Shown piece by piece: positions 9,033-21,110 of a stretch of DNA of 64,000 bases (the stretch's first letter is position 1; each line of letters starts with the position of its first letter). The notes under the pieces are model-generated. The model worked only from the letters and a program-made list of their open reading frames with translations. It had not been told where the DNA came from and made no database searches. This stretch comes from Myxococcales bacterium (GTDB taxonomy: Bacteria > Myxococcota_A > UBA9160 > UBA4427). A program made the translations under genes and the position numbers. The DNA is taken from positions 1-64,000 of the forward strand of contig DUCN01000080.1 in assembly GCA_012959805.1 (NCBI GenBank), given 5' to 3'.

Positions 9033-9350
9033 ATGAACGTCATCGTAGATCTATGTATTGTGCCGCTGGGCGTAGGGGTCTCACTGTCGACGTATATCGC
9101 GGCTTGTGAACGCGTCCTGGCGGAGGCCGGCCTCGAAATACGCCTGCACGCGAACGGAACCAATATTGAAGGCGAGTGGGACGATGTCTTCGCAGCCATC
9201 AAGCGTTGTCATGGGGCCGTGCATGAAATGGGCGCGCCACGGATTTCCACTACGATCAAGGTCGGCACCCGCACGGATCGCCGCCAAAGTATGGAAGACA
9301 AGGTGCGCAGTGTGGAAGCGAAGCTTGGGGAAGCGGATATACAGTCGTAG
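9033..9350 (+). CDS. MTH1187/YqgV-family thiamine-binding protein
   Basis: Small cytoplasmic protein, 105 residues, of the MTH1187/UPF0045 (DUF77) family, a ferredoxin-like fold whose members bind thiamine or related pyrimidines. Recognised by the start MNVIVDLCIVPLGVGVSLS, then GLEIRLHANGTNIEGEWDD and the C-terminal RISTTIKVGTRTD. The ATG at 9033 is preceded by AGGAG 5 nt away, which fixes the start although the frame is open back to 8901. Single-gene unit; nothing around it is linked to thiamine, so the biological role here is open. Confidence 0.88.
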   Translation: MNVIVDLCIVPLGVGVSLSTYIAACERVLAEAGLEIRLHANGTNIEGEWDDVFAAIKRCHGAVHEMGAPRISTTIKVGTRTDRRQSMEDKVRSVEAKLGEADIQS

Positions 9351-9425
9351 AGAGAATATTCCGGCTTCGCCGCCGCCGGGATGCCGTAGCAGGCAATCGC
9401 TGAGTCCCGAGATCGATCCAGGATG

Positions 9426-9857
9426 TTAGGCCCGAGTGAGCGATTGAACGTAGTTTTGGATGTTTTCGAGGTGATCTGCCGGGAGATCGCTGAAGTGCAC
9501 GCCGAAATGATGACCTTCTCTGGCGCCTTCTGTTTGATGCTTGATCGTGCCTTGGTTGAGGAAGGGACGTTCGTAGGGAAGTGTGATGACGAGTTCGACT
9601 GTTTCGTCGAGGTCGCATCCGGCGAAATCGTGGGCGACGTAGATGCCGACGCCGGTTTGACTGACGTTACGGGCATCGAGGACGTCGGGGGTCCCGCGGC
9701 CCATGACCTGGATCTCAACGGGGGCGCCGTGGCGGGGGGTGACCCGAGTGTCGGCGCGGGTTGGATTCAAGAAGGCGGCGAAACTGCGGGTGGAGTACTG
9801 GTGCCCGGTTAATTGCTCTTGACCGGATGTGACGAAGTGCGCCAAGGTCGCGCCCAT
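9426..9857 (-). CDS. PilZ domain protein
   Basis: 143-residue protein with a single PilZ domain, the cyclic-di-GMP effector fold. Basic RxxxR-like start (RVTPRHGAPVEI, about residues 38-49) and the N-x-S-x-x-G motif in ARNVSQTGVGIYV are visible, followed by LVITLPYE and a Cys-free beta-barrel end. The first Arg spacing is not perfectly canonical, so c-di-GMP binding is likely but not certain. The ATG at 9857 overlaps the ATG of the divergent YaeQ gene within the palindrome CCATGG; the N-terminal 35 residues are poorly conserved in appearance and a later start is possible. Confidence 0.82.
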   Translation of the reverse strand: MGATLAHFVTSGQEQLTGHQYSTRSFAAFLNPTRADTRVTPRHGAPVEIQVMGRGTPDVLDARNVSQTGVGIYVAHDFAGCDLDETVELVITLPYERPFLNQGTIKHQTEGAREGHHFGVHFSDLPADHLENIQNYVQSLTRA

Positions 9858-10404
9858 GGCCAGAAGCGCAACGATCTACCGGGTCCAGCTCGAGCTCTCC
9901 CATGTCGACCGCGACGTCTACGTCGAACGACAATTGACCGTGGCGTGTCACCCGTCGGAGACGATCGAGCGCATGCTGATGCGAATTCTGGTCTTTGGTC
10001 TGCGCTATACGGATGGGCTCGAGTTTGGTCGCGGTGTGTCGGCGACGGATGAGCCCGATCTTTGGCGTCGAGAGGGCGACGGGCGTGTCGCGGAGTGGGT
10101 CGAAGTCGGGCAACCCGATGGCAAACGGCTGATCAAGGCCTCTCGGCAGTCGGGGCGATGTCGGCTCTTCGTATTCGGGGAGGGCGCGCGACGCTGGCGC
10201 ATTCAACATCTCGACGACATGAAGATTCCGGATAACCTCGATGTGGCTTGGATCGATGATGAGTTCATTGCTCAGCTCGCTTTGAACGTCGAGCGCCAGA
10301 TCCGCTGGTCGATGACCGTTTCGGAGGGGACGATCTTTCTGACGAGCGGAGACGACACCTTCGATACTACGCCGGAATTGTGGGTGGGCGAGCCGCTTGC
10401 CTAG
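9856..10404 (+). CDS. yaeQ: YaeQ family protein
   Basis: 182-residue YaeQ-family protein, a PD-(D/E)XK-nuclease-like fold of unknown cellular role (E. coli YaeQ is linked to suppression of rfaH defects). Typical opening MARSATIYRVQLELSHVDR, then HPSETIERMLMRILVFGLRY and later WRREGDGRVAEWVEVGQPD, which carries the family's catalytic-like acidic residues and the K in GKRLIKAS. ATG at 9856 is chosen because it begins the conserved strand; nine further codons are open upstream. Its start codon overlaps that of the minus-strand PilZ gene, so each promoter must lie inside the other's coding region. Confidence 0.9.
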   Translation: MARSATIYRVQLELSHVDRDVYVERQLTVACHPSETIERMLMRILVFGLRYTDGLEFGRGVSATDEPDLWRREGDGRVAEWVEVGQPDGKRLIKASRQSGRCRLFVFGEGARRWRIQHLDDMKIPDNLDVAWIDDEFIAQLALNVERQIRWSMTVSEGTIFLTSGDDTFDTTPELWVGEPLA

Positions 10405-10454
10405 TGGCGATAGAACGAGCGGCGGAATGCCGGACAGGCAGGCTTGGATCCCGC

Positions 10455-11738
10455 CTACTCAGCCAAAGATTGCGCCGCTCGGAAGACCCTCAGGAAATTG
10501 CCTCCCCAGATCTTCTCAATGTCTTCTCGCTGATAGCCCCGCGCCAATAGGCGTCGGGTCACATTGAGGGCTTCGCTCGCGTCCTGGAAGCCATCGATTC
10601 CGCTGCCGTGATTGAAGTCGGTGCCTATACCGACGTGATCGATGCCGATTCGCTTCACGACGTAGTCGATGTGATCGATCATGACATCGACATCGACGGA
10701 GTCCATCAGTCCGCTGACGCTTCGAAGGAACGTCATCTGGACGGTCGTGTCTTCGATCTCCCAGTAGAGTTCGAAGGGGTAGTAGTAGTCCTCTTGAATC
10801 CCGGCGATCTTTCGTGCGGCGCGAATCTGTTCGATTACGGCCTCATCGGAAGAGTCGAAGAGATACGCCTTGAAGGGGGCAATATGAATCACGCCGCCAT
10901 TCTCTCCGATCTTGTCGATTTCTTCGTCGGATAGATTCCGGCTGACATCGGTGAGCTGTCGAATATTTGAGTGGCTGGCGATCACGGGTGCCGTGGTCAG
11001 CGACAAGACCTGCATTGCTGCCGCTTTCGAGAGTTGTGAAATGTCGATCAGACCTCCGAGTGCGTTGATTCGATGGATGGCTTGGACGCCTAGCTCGGAC
11101 AATCCGCCGTGTTCTTCCTCGGGCTCGTGGGTACCAAGTTCGCCGATGAAAAGAGGGCGCGAGGAGTCTGCAAAATCGTTATGCCCCATATGCGTGAGGG
11201 CGAAGACCCGGACTCCCGCGGCGTGGAATTCATCCAAGCCGGAGATGTCTCGGCCGAGACTACGCGCATTCTGAAAGCCTAGAATCAGCGCCCCCTTGCC
11301 CTCTGCCTGAGCCTCGAGGAGGTCGTCGGCTGAGAGCGCTAGGACCAGATTGTTGTTGGGGTCATTGGTCATCGCGAGAACCGCAGCGAGCTCTTCATCT
11401 GCTTTCGCGCGCGCTATCGCATAACCCGCTTCGTTTCGCGGTCCCGGATTCACCGCGACAGCCATGATCACCGCATCGACACCACCGGCCCGCATTTTTT
11501 TCGGCGAGACCTTGGACAGACCGTCGGGCCCGACGTAGCGAGATTCGTGCCCAGGGATTTCGATGTCGGCGTGGGCATCGAGAACGAACGCGCGTTTATG
11601 AATGGATTCGGCGGTTTCGGAATTAGACGCATCGATTGCCGCCGCGCTCGGACCGGACGAGGCTTTCATGTCATGAGAGCAGGCTGCCAAGGAGCAGAGG
11701 CCCGCGGCCAACAGTCCGGAAATGAGTACGCGCTTCAT
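10455..11738 (-). CDS. Membrane dipeptidase (peptidase family M19), lipoprotein
   Basis: Zinc dipeptidase of family M19 (renal-dipeptidase type), 427 residues, hydrolysing dipeptides or related amides at the cell surface. The leader KRVLISGLLAAG ends in the lipobox LAAC, so it is a lipoprotein. The first metal pair is in VLDAHADIE, the later His in VIASHSNIRQ, and the domain ends with IGIDHVGIGTDF. The ATG at 11738 has GAGG 9 nt upstream; the ATG two codons earlier is too close to it. Single gene between YaeQ and the NlpC/P60 hydrolase, also on the minus strand. Substrate specificity unknown. Confidence 0.9.
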   Translation of the reverse strand: MKRVLISGLLAAGLCSLAACSHDMKASSGPSAAAIDASNSETAESIHKRAFVLDAHADIEIPGHESRYVGPDGLSKVSPKKMRAGGVDAVIMAVAVNPGPRNEAGYAIARAKADEELAAVLAMTNDPNNNLVLALSADDLLEAQAEGKGALILGFQNARSLGRDISGLDEFHAAGVRVFALTHMGHNDFADSSRPLFIGELGTHEPEEEHGGLSELGVQAIHRINALGGLIDISQLSKAAAMQVLSLTTAPVIASHSNIRQLTDVSRNLSDEEIDKIGENGGVIHIAPFKAYLFDSSDEAVIEQIRAARKIAGIQEDYYYPFELYWEIEDTTVQMTFLRSVSGLMDSVDVDVMIDHIDYVVKRIGIDHVGIGTDFNHGSGIDGFQDASEALNVTRRLLARGYQREDIEKIWGGNFLRVFRAAQSLAE

Positions 11739-11885
11739 GAGCATGCACCTCGTCTGGATCGTTCGTCGTGGTTCGCAGTGGCGAACTCTAGGACAGCTCC
11801 ACGACGTTCCGCAGGGTGCGGCGCGGCTCGGAATCGATTTCACGCGTTCGGGCAAGGGGGGCGTCGCTTTCTTGCGACGTCAGGC

Positions 11886-12422
11886 CTAGTGGTTCTTGAT
11901 GAGTCGTCCGGCTCGTTTGATGCGTGGCCCCCAATAGACATGATCGAAGGAGACGACTTCGACTTTCTTCCCGCTCGAGGGTGAATGTACGAAGCGTCGA
12001 TCGCCGAGGTATATGCCGACATGGGCGTTCTTGCGGCCTTGTAAGCGAAAGAAAAGAAGATCCCCGGCTTCGAGCTTCTCGATCGAGATCGGTCGAGCAA
12101 GATCATCGAGTCGTGCGACGGAATGCGGCAACCCGGGTTGGCCGGCTCGCCCGAAGCTATAGACGACGAGTCCGCTGCAATCGAAACCCGAGGAAGGCGT
12201 CGAGCCGCCGTAGTGATAGGACGTGCCAACCATCGACCGCGCTTGACGAGCGGCGGCATCTCCGAGCGATCGGTGTTCGCTTGAGTCGGTGACTGTGACT
12301 GCCGCGACGGCGCGGCCGCGGCGCGGGCTCGCGTTGTGAGCGCAGCCGGCAAACGTGGTGACGGCGATCAAGAGAATGGTCATTGCGATCCGTGATCGCG
12401 GCGGTCGATTCAAATCGTGCAT
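11886..12422 (-). CDS. NlpC/P60 family peptidoglycan endopeptidase, lipoprotein
   Basis: Cell-wall hydrolase of 178 residues. It has a lipoprotein leader (TILLIAVTTFAGC) and an NlpC/P60 domain: catalytic Cys in GFDCSGLVVYSF, catalytic His in NAHVGIYLGD, third polar residue near FVHSPSSG. It would cleave D-glutamyl-diaminopimelate bonds in peptide stems in the periplasm. No linker or SH3 domain, so the protein is minimal, like E. coli Spr/NlpC. The start at 12422 (MHDLNRPP) gives a good basic n-region; an ATG at 12383 is an alternative. No clear ribosome-binding site at either. Confidence 0.85.
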   Translation of the reverse strand: MHDLNRPPRSRIAMTILLIAVTTFAGCAHNASPRRGRAVAAVTVTDSSEHRSLGDAAARQARSMVGTSYHYGGSTPSSGFDCSGLVVYSFGRAGQPGLPHSVARLDDLARPISIEKLEAGDLLFFRLQGRKNAHVGIYLGDRRFVHSPSSGKKVEVVSFDHVYWGPRIKRAGRLIKNH

Positions 12423-12547
12423 TATGATTGCCGTATCGGTGGGTCGCTCGGATGCTATAGCGAGTGGTTCGCCTTCTGTAGTGGCGATCGTGGGAACTTG
12501 CGCACAACCCTCCGACGCCCTGCCTAATGGGCTTCGTGTTTGGCGCT

Positions 12548-13642
12548 TCATTCGCTCTTCGACGGTTCAGCGGATGGAGGGAGGGATTGAGACGCAATGG
12601 CCTCGGCCGTCTCGCTCTCTCCACTCAGATAGGCCTCGGCCAGGAGCTCATAGGAATGCAGGCGCGCCTTGAAGTCGTAACAAATCGTGACGATGCCGAA
12701 ATGATCTGCGGCGTATTGCTGGGAAAGATCGTCAAGTTCCGCGACCACATGGGCGAGGTCCCCGGTTGTTCCGCGCATTCCCGAACTCTCGAGGAAGCGC
12801 AGTTCCTCAGGTGTGAAGACATGCTCCGAGGCTTCTTCGGGAGAGACGATGCCTTCGCGCTTCTCGTTGCGGGCCATTTGGATTCGGCCGAGCCGTAGAC
12901 TCGAAGCGTGCCATTCCGCTTCCTCTTGCGTGTCCGAACACATGACTTGAACGGCGATATGGACCTTGGGTTCTCCGCATTCTCGTGATGGGCGAAACTC
13001 TTCCCGGTAGTGGGCGACGATCGCGGGGCCCTGGCTGGCCTGACCGAAGAAATGCGCAAAGCTGAAGGGCAAGCCGCGGTGGGCGGCTAATCGGGCGGAG
13101 TCGATGCCGGATCCGAGTAGCCAGACTTCGGGGATTCCGACTGTTGGGGCGCCAGCACGAAGATCCTTGAAGGGATGATCGTCGGGGAGGCGGTCGCCGA
13201 GGAAGCCGATCAGGTCGTCGACCTGTTCGGGATAGGCGCGCACGTCGATGGGGGCGGACGGGTAGGCGAGGGCGGCGGCGGTTCGCTGATCTCCCCCCGG
13301 TGCTCGTCCCAGTCCCAGATCGATTCGCCCGGGAAAGAGCGTTTCGAGCATGCGGAAATTTTCCGCCACCTTGAACGCACTGTAGTGGGGCAGCATCACG
13401 CCACCGCTTCCAATTCGGATCCGCGTGGTGGCCGCGCCGATCTGTCCAATCATGATCTCGGGACTGGTGCTTGCGATGCTCTGAATGTTGTGGTGTTCGG
13501 CAACCCAGAACCTCTCGTAGCCAAGGACGTCGGCGACGCGCGCGAGTTCGATTGTTTCTTGGAGGGCGTCTTGTCCGGAACCGCCCTTGCGAAGAGGCGA
13601 CTGTTCGACAACGGACAGTCTGAGATTTCTGTTTGGGGTCAT
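12548..13642 (-). CDS. LLM-class flavin-dependent oxidoreductase (luciferase-like)
   Basis: 364-residue bacterial-luciferase-like monooxygenase of the MsnO8/YhbW type, using FMNH2 or F420. Recognised by RLSVVEQSPLRKGG at the start, VADVLGYERFWVAEHHN, and SGGVMLPHYSAFKVAENFRMLE, then PGRIDLGLGRAPGGD. ATG at 13642 opens the conserved first strand; the open frame upstream to 13726 has no similarity. It is divergent from the J-domain gene, with 72 bp between starts for both promoters. The C-terminal residues are low-complexity (SQSLPPSAEPSKSE). Substrate unknown; such genes are often linked to degradation of small organics. Confidence 0.9.
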   Translation of the reverse strand: MTPNRNLRLSVVEQSPLRKGGSGQDALQETIELARVADVLGYERFWVAEHHNIQSIASTSPEIMIGQIGAATTRIRIGSGGVMLPHYSAFKVAENFRMLETLFPGRIDLGLGRAPGGDQRTAAALAYPSAPIDVRAYPEQVDDLIGFLGDRLPDDHPFKDLRAGAPTVGIPEVWLLGSGIDSARLAAHRGLPFSFAHFFGQASQGPAIVAHYREEFRPSRECGEPKVHIAVQVMCSDTQEEAEWHASSLRLGRIQMARNEKREGIVSPEEASEHVFTPEELRFLESSGMRGTTGDLAHVVAELDDLSQQYAADHFGIVTICYDFKARLHSYELLAEAYLSGESETAEAIASQSLPPSAEPSKSE

Positions 13643-13714
13643 AGCCCGGACGATAGACGAGATCTTCGTGATTCCGCCTTCGGGTGGGATGGATTGCACT
13701 GCTACGGTCTCGAG

Positions 13715-14185
13715 ATGGTCGAGCAAGGCGATTCAAAGAAGTGGATGAAGTGGCTGATCCTCGCGGCTGTTTTGTATTTCGTGCTTCCCTGGGATCTCAT
13801 TCCCGACCTACTCGGCCTCGCGGGACGCGTCGACGACCTGCTTATCTTTGCCTGGCTAGGCTGGCGGTATCGAGCCGAAATCCGAAATGTTTTCGCGACC
13901 GGAGCAGCGCACGCATCGGCGGGTACGACTTCGAATTCCAATTCGGGTTCTGCTCGGGAAGAGTCATCGGGCCCTCCTTCGCCGAGTTCGTCAGACATTT
14001 TCGATCCCTACGAGATACTGGGTATCCCGTCTTCCTCCTCGCCGGATCAGATTCGAACAGCGTATCGAGCCAGAATGATGGAATACCACCCGGACAAGGT
14101 CGCTCACCTCGGGGTCGAGCTTCAGAAGTTGGCTCACGAGAAATCCCAGTCCATCGAACGCGCCTATCGACGGTTGCGGAAATGA
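13715..14185 (+). CDS. J-domain protein with N-terminal DUF1232-like membrane segment
   Basis: 156 residues with three parts: a hydrophobic N-terminus whose LPWDLIPDLLGLAGRVDD is the hallmark of DUF1232 (YkvA-like) proteins; a serine-rich linker (about 65-95); and a C-terminal J domain (about 97-156) with the HPD motif in MMEYHPDKVAHLG. The J domain would stimulate an Hsp70 ATPase near the membrane. This architecture occurs in various proteobacteria but its client is unknown. ATG at 13715 is chosen because it directly precedes the conserved region. Followed 25 bp later by a YjdM-like gene. Confidence 0.85.
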   Translation: MVEQGDSKKWMKWLILAAVLYFVLPWDLIPDLLGLAGRVDDLLIFAWLGWRYRAEIRNVFATGAAHASAGTTSNSNSGSAREESSGPPSPSSSDIFDPYEILGIPSSSSPDQIRTAYRARMMEYHPDKVAHLGVELQKLAHEKSQSIERAYRRLRK

Positions 14186-14210
14186 CTGGCAAGGCTGCTA
14201 AACAAGAAGC

Positions 14211-14549
14211 ATGGATGACGCGACGGCCTGCCCGATCTGCACGATGAATGACATTCTCGAATCCGAAGAACAATTCGAGTGCGTGACCTGTGGCCATGAA
14301 TGGGCCAGATCGACGACCGATCTAGTCGATGCAGGCGCGATCGTGGTGAAGGACTCGAATGGAAATGTTCTCGCAGATGGAGATTCGGTGACGCTGATCA
14401 AGGATCTCAAGGTGAAGGGCGGCGGCATCACCCTCAAGGCGGGCACCAAGATCAAGCACATTCGGATCGTCGACGGAGATCACGAAGTCGATTGTAAGGT
14501 CGATGGAATGGCCATCATGCTGAAGGCGCAATTCCTGAAGAAAGCCTGA
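14211..14549 (+). CDS. yjdM: YjdM/PhnA-family zinc-ribbon protein
   Basis: 112-residue protein of the PhnA/YjdM family. The N-terminal zinc ribbon has CPICTMNDI and FECVTCGHEW; the C-terminal PhnA domain is recognisable from VVKDSNGNVLADGDSV and DLKVKGGGITLKAGTKIK. Family members were first linked to alkylphosphonate use but are not phosphonoacetate hydrolases in general; the function is unclear. It ends IMLKAQFLKKA, the usual C-terminus, so the gene is intact. No phosphonate genes nearby. Convergent with the GFA-family gene 24 bp away. Confidence 0.92.
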   Translation: MDDATACPICTMNDILESEEQFECVTCGHEWARSTTDLVDAGAIVVKDSNGNVLADGDSVTLIKDLKVKGGGITLKAGTKIKHIRIVDGDHEVDCKVDGMAIMLKAQFLKKA

Positions 14550-14573
14550 GGGCGCCCATCGACTTCGGATTCG

Positions 14574-14978
14574 TTATTGGGTTTCTATCGTGTGCAGATC
14601 AGATAACTGATCGATCCACGGCAGCCTTGATCGAGACCAGACTTGCGCGACAGGCGGAAGCTCCAATCGTTGCTTCAAGGTTCCGACGCGAACACTATAG
14701 GCGGGAGCATCGTCGCCGGGCGCCGCACCCCAGACGTGCGTGCCACATTGATCGCAGAAATGCAGGGCTCGGGTCGTTCCGCTCTCCGCTGTCTTTTCGT
14801 ATTTCCGGGGCGATCCTTCGAGGAGTCGGAATTTCTCGGCGGGGACCATGACGCTCGTCCGAAAGGGGCCACCGGAGAAGGTTTGGCAATCCGAACAGTG
14901 GCAGATTCCGACGCGTTTCGGGTTGACGTCGGCTTTGAACCGAATTGCGCCGCAATGGCATTGGCCTTCGACTAGCAT
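14574..14978 (-). CDS. GFA-family zinc protein (glutathione-dependent formaldehyde-activating enzyme fold)
   Basis: 134-residue single-domain GFA/CENP-V protein. Zinc ligands are visible in QCHCGAI, GICHCSDCQTFSG and HFCDQCGTHVWG. The name comes from Gfa of Paracoccus; most homologues have no proven formaldehyde activity. ATG at 14978 is chosen because AAGGAG lies 7 nt upstream and the conserved GQCHCG follows; the open frame extends further to 15092 without similarity. Stands alone between yjdM and galK. Confidence 0.9.
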   Translation of the reverse strand: MLVEGQCHCGAIRFKADVNPKRVGICHCSDCQTFSGGPFRTSVMVPAEKFRLLEGSPRKYEKTAESGTTRALHFCDQCGTHVWGAAPGDDAPAYSVRVGTLKQRLELPPVAQVWSRSRLPWIDQLSDLHTIETQ

Positions 14979-15090
14979 TGGCACTCTCCTTGCGCGGATG
15001 GCGATATCCCTCGGCATTCGGCGTTGGGGGTAGGACGTAGAGGATCGACCGGCGAGTTGGCAATATACTGCAATAGGAGCCGAGGCTGGC

Positions 15091-16233
15091 ATGAACTTGA
15101 AGCATGAAGTCCGGAAGGAATTCTACGACCGGTATGGGTCCTGGCCGGATCTCGTCGTGCGCTCGCCCGGGCGTGTCAACTTGATTGGCGAACACACCGA
15201 CTACAACGACGGTTACGTCCTTCCGATGGCAATCGATCGCGCGGTCTGGATCGCCGTTCGTTCGCGAGAGGATCGCCGTGTTCGCGTCCACTCGTCGCAA
15301 CAGTCGGATCCTTGTGATTTCGCATTGGACGATTTTCCGAACAGTGATTCCGGCTGGTCGGAATACTTGAAGGGCATGGCGAAGTTTCTACAGGATGCAG
15401 GTCATGCACTCGTCGGTTGGGAGGGCGTGATGTGCAGCGACATTCCAATCTCTTCCGGACTCTCATCCTCCGCCGCGGTGGAGATGGCGGCCGGGCTCGT
15501 GTTCTCAGAGCTCTCGGGTTTTCCTTTCGACGGGACGGCGATGGCTCGAATAGGGCAGCGTGTCGAGAACGATTGGATCGGTGCGAAGACGGGCATCATG
15601 GATCAGGTGATCTGTGCGAATGGGCGGGAGGGGGCGGCGCTCCTGCTGGATTGTCGGGACTTGTCGAGCGAGTCGATTGCCTTACCGCCGAACACGATCG
15701 TGCTCGTCATGAATACGAAGACGAGGCATGACCATCGAACGTCTGGGTATGCGGATCGTCGGGCGAGTTGTGAGACGGCCGCGGCCTTCTTTGGCGTTTC
15801 GCATTTACGTGACCTGTCGGTCGAGGAATTTGATGTGCGAAGCCGTACGGAATCGCTCGATGCTCGCAGTCTGCAATGTGCTCGACATGTGGTGTTTGAA
15901 AACGAACGCGTTCTTGCGGCCGCCGAGGCGATGCGAAGTGCAGAAGCGGCCGACTTGGGGCGGCTCATGGACGCGAGCCATACGAGTCTGCGCGACGACT
16001 TTCAGGTCTCGACCCGTGAATTGAATTTGATGGTCGAACTAAGCCGGGCACAGCCGGGCTGCTTGGGTGCACGAATGACCGGTGGTGGATTCGGCGGATG
16101 CGCGATCGCGCTGGTTCAGACTGCGAAGGCAGAGGAGATCGCTTCGACCGTCTCCGCGAACTATCAATCCGCAACGCAGATCACGCCCGACGTATTTACA
16201 ACACGTCCATCTTGCGGTACCAGCGTCGTCTAA
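15091..16233 (+). CDS. galK: Galactokinase
   Basis: Phosphorylates galactose at C1 with ATP in the Leloir pathway. 380 residues, normal length. GHMP-kinase motifs: galactokinase signature GRVNLIGEHTDYNDGYVLP (about 28-46), ATP-loop PISSGLSSSAAVE (about 119-131), catalytic Asp in GIMDQ, and third motif MTGGGFGGCAI near the C-terminus. Followed 51 bp later by beta-galactosidase, so lactose or galactoside hydrolysis and galactose phosphorylation are encoded together. No galT or galE here, so the rest of the pathway must lie elsewhere. Confidence 0.96.
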   Translation: MNLKHEVRKEFYDRYGSWPDLVVRSPGRVNLIGEHTDYNDGYVLPMAIDRAVWIAVRSREDRRVRVHSSQQSDPCDFALDDFPNSDSGWSEYLKGMAKFLQDAGHALVGWEGVMCSDIPISSGLSSSAAVEMAAGLVFSELSGFPFDGTAMARIGQRVENDWIGAKTGIMDQVICANGREGAALLLDCRDLSSESIALPPNTIVLVMNTKTRHDHRTSGYADRRASCETAAAFFGVSHLRDLSVEEFDVRSRTESLDARSLQCARHVVFENERVLAAAEAMRSAEAADLGRLMDASHTSLRDDFQVSTRELNLMVELSRAQPGCLGARMTGGGFGGCAIALVQTAKAEEIASTVSANYQSATQITPDVFTTRPSCGTSVV

Positions 16234-16272
16234 CCCCGTGTTGCCCGTCCATGTCCGGCGTGACTGGGGTAG

Positions 16273-20185
<3,913 letters not shown>

Positions 20186-21110
20186 TGACTTTTTCTGACT
20201 TGGTTCGCCTGGAGTACCATGCTGATCACGGGGATGGAGATTCCGGTGAGCATCAGGATGCCACCCTGGATCTCTCGCGTGCTGGGTAGGTCGGAAAGCA
20301 GAATATAAGCGACGATCAGTGTCAGTGGTGGCGCAGCCAGGGTGACGAGAGTGGTCAGGCGTGCTTCGATGAATTTGGCTGAGTTCATGAGACAAAGCCG
20401 GGCCATGAAAGGGCCAAAAAAGCCAGCGAGGCCGATATAGAGTATCTGCGGCATCGAGATTCCGATGAGATCGCTCGGCAGTCCACACCAGGCAAACCAA
20501 CAGGCAAGGGAAAACCAGAGTCGCAGGGCGTTCACGGAAACGACATCGATTTGATGCACCACCTTGCGCGTGATGACGGTCATGAGCGCGAAAGAGATGA
20601 CAGAGACGCCCGCCCATGCGGCTCCGGCGGAGCGGGGGTCATGTTCCGCGAATGGGTTTTGAATCAGCATGAGTCCTCCGAGCGCGACGGCTGCGCCTAC
20701 CCAGAAGCGCCGGTCGATTCGCTCGCCAATGATCGGCCAGGCGAGCAGTGCGACGACGATCAACTCACTTCGTTGTAGGACTGTGAAGACCGCGGGGGAA
20801 AGAACTGCAATGGCGTTGGCACTCGATAAGTTCCCGACGAGCGTGCAGAGAGCGAGTGCCATCGCGATAATGAGATCGAAACGCGTGAAACGAGGCAGCG
20901 CCTTCCTTTGAATGATCGTGAGCAGGGTCGTAAAGACAGCGCCGGCGCTCAGCAGGATCAGCGTATTCGTAGCCGGTGAACCCAGGGCACTTGCGAGCTT
21001 CCACGGGATGACAAAGCCAGCGCTGGCCACGACGGAGGCGAGCGCCCAGGCGATTCCGCGGCGATAGTCGATTGGCATAGGTATTGGGGACTAACGGCGG
21101 GCAGCGAACA

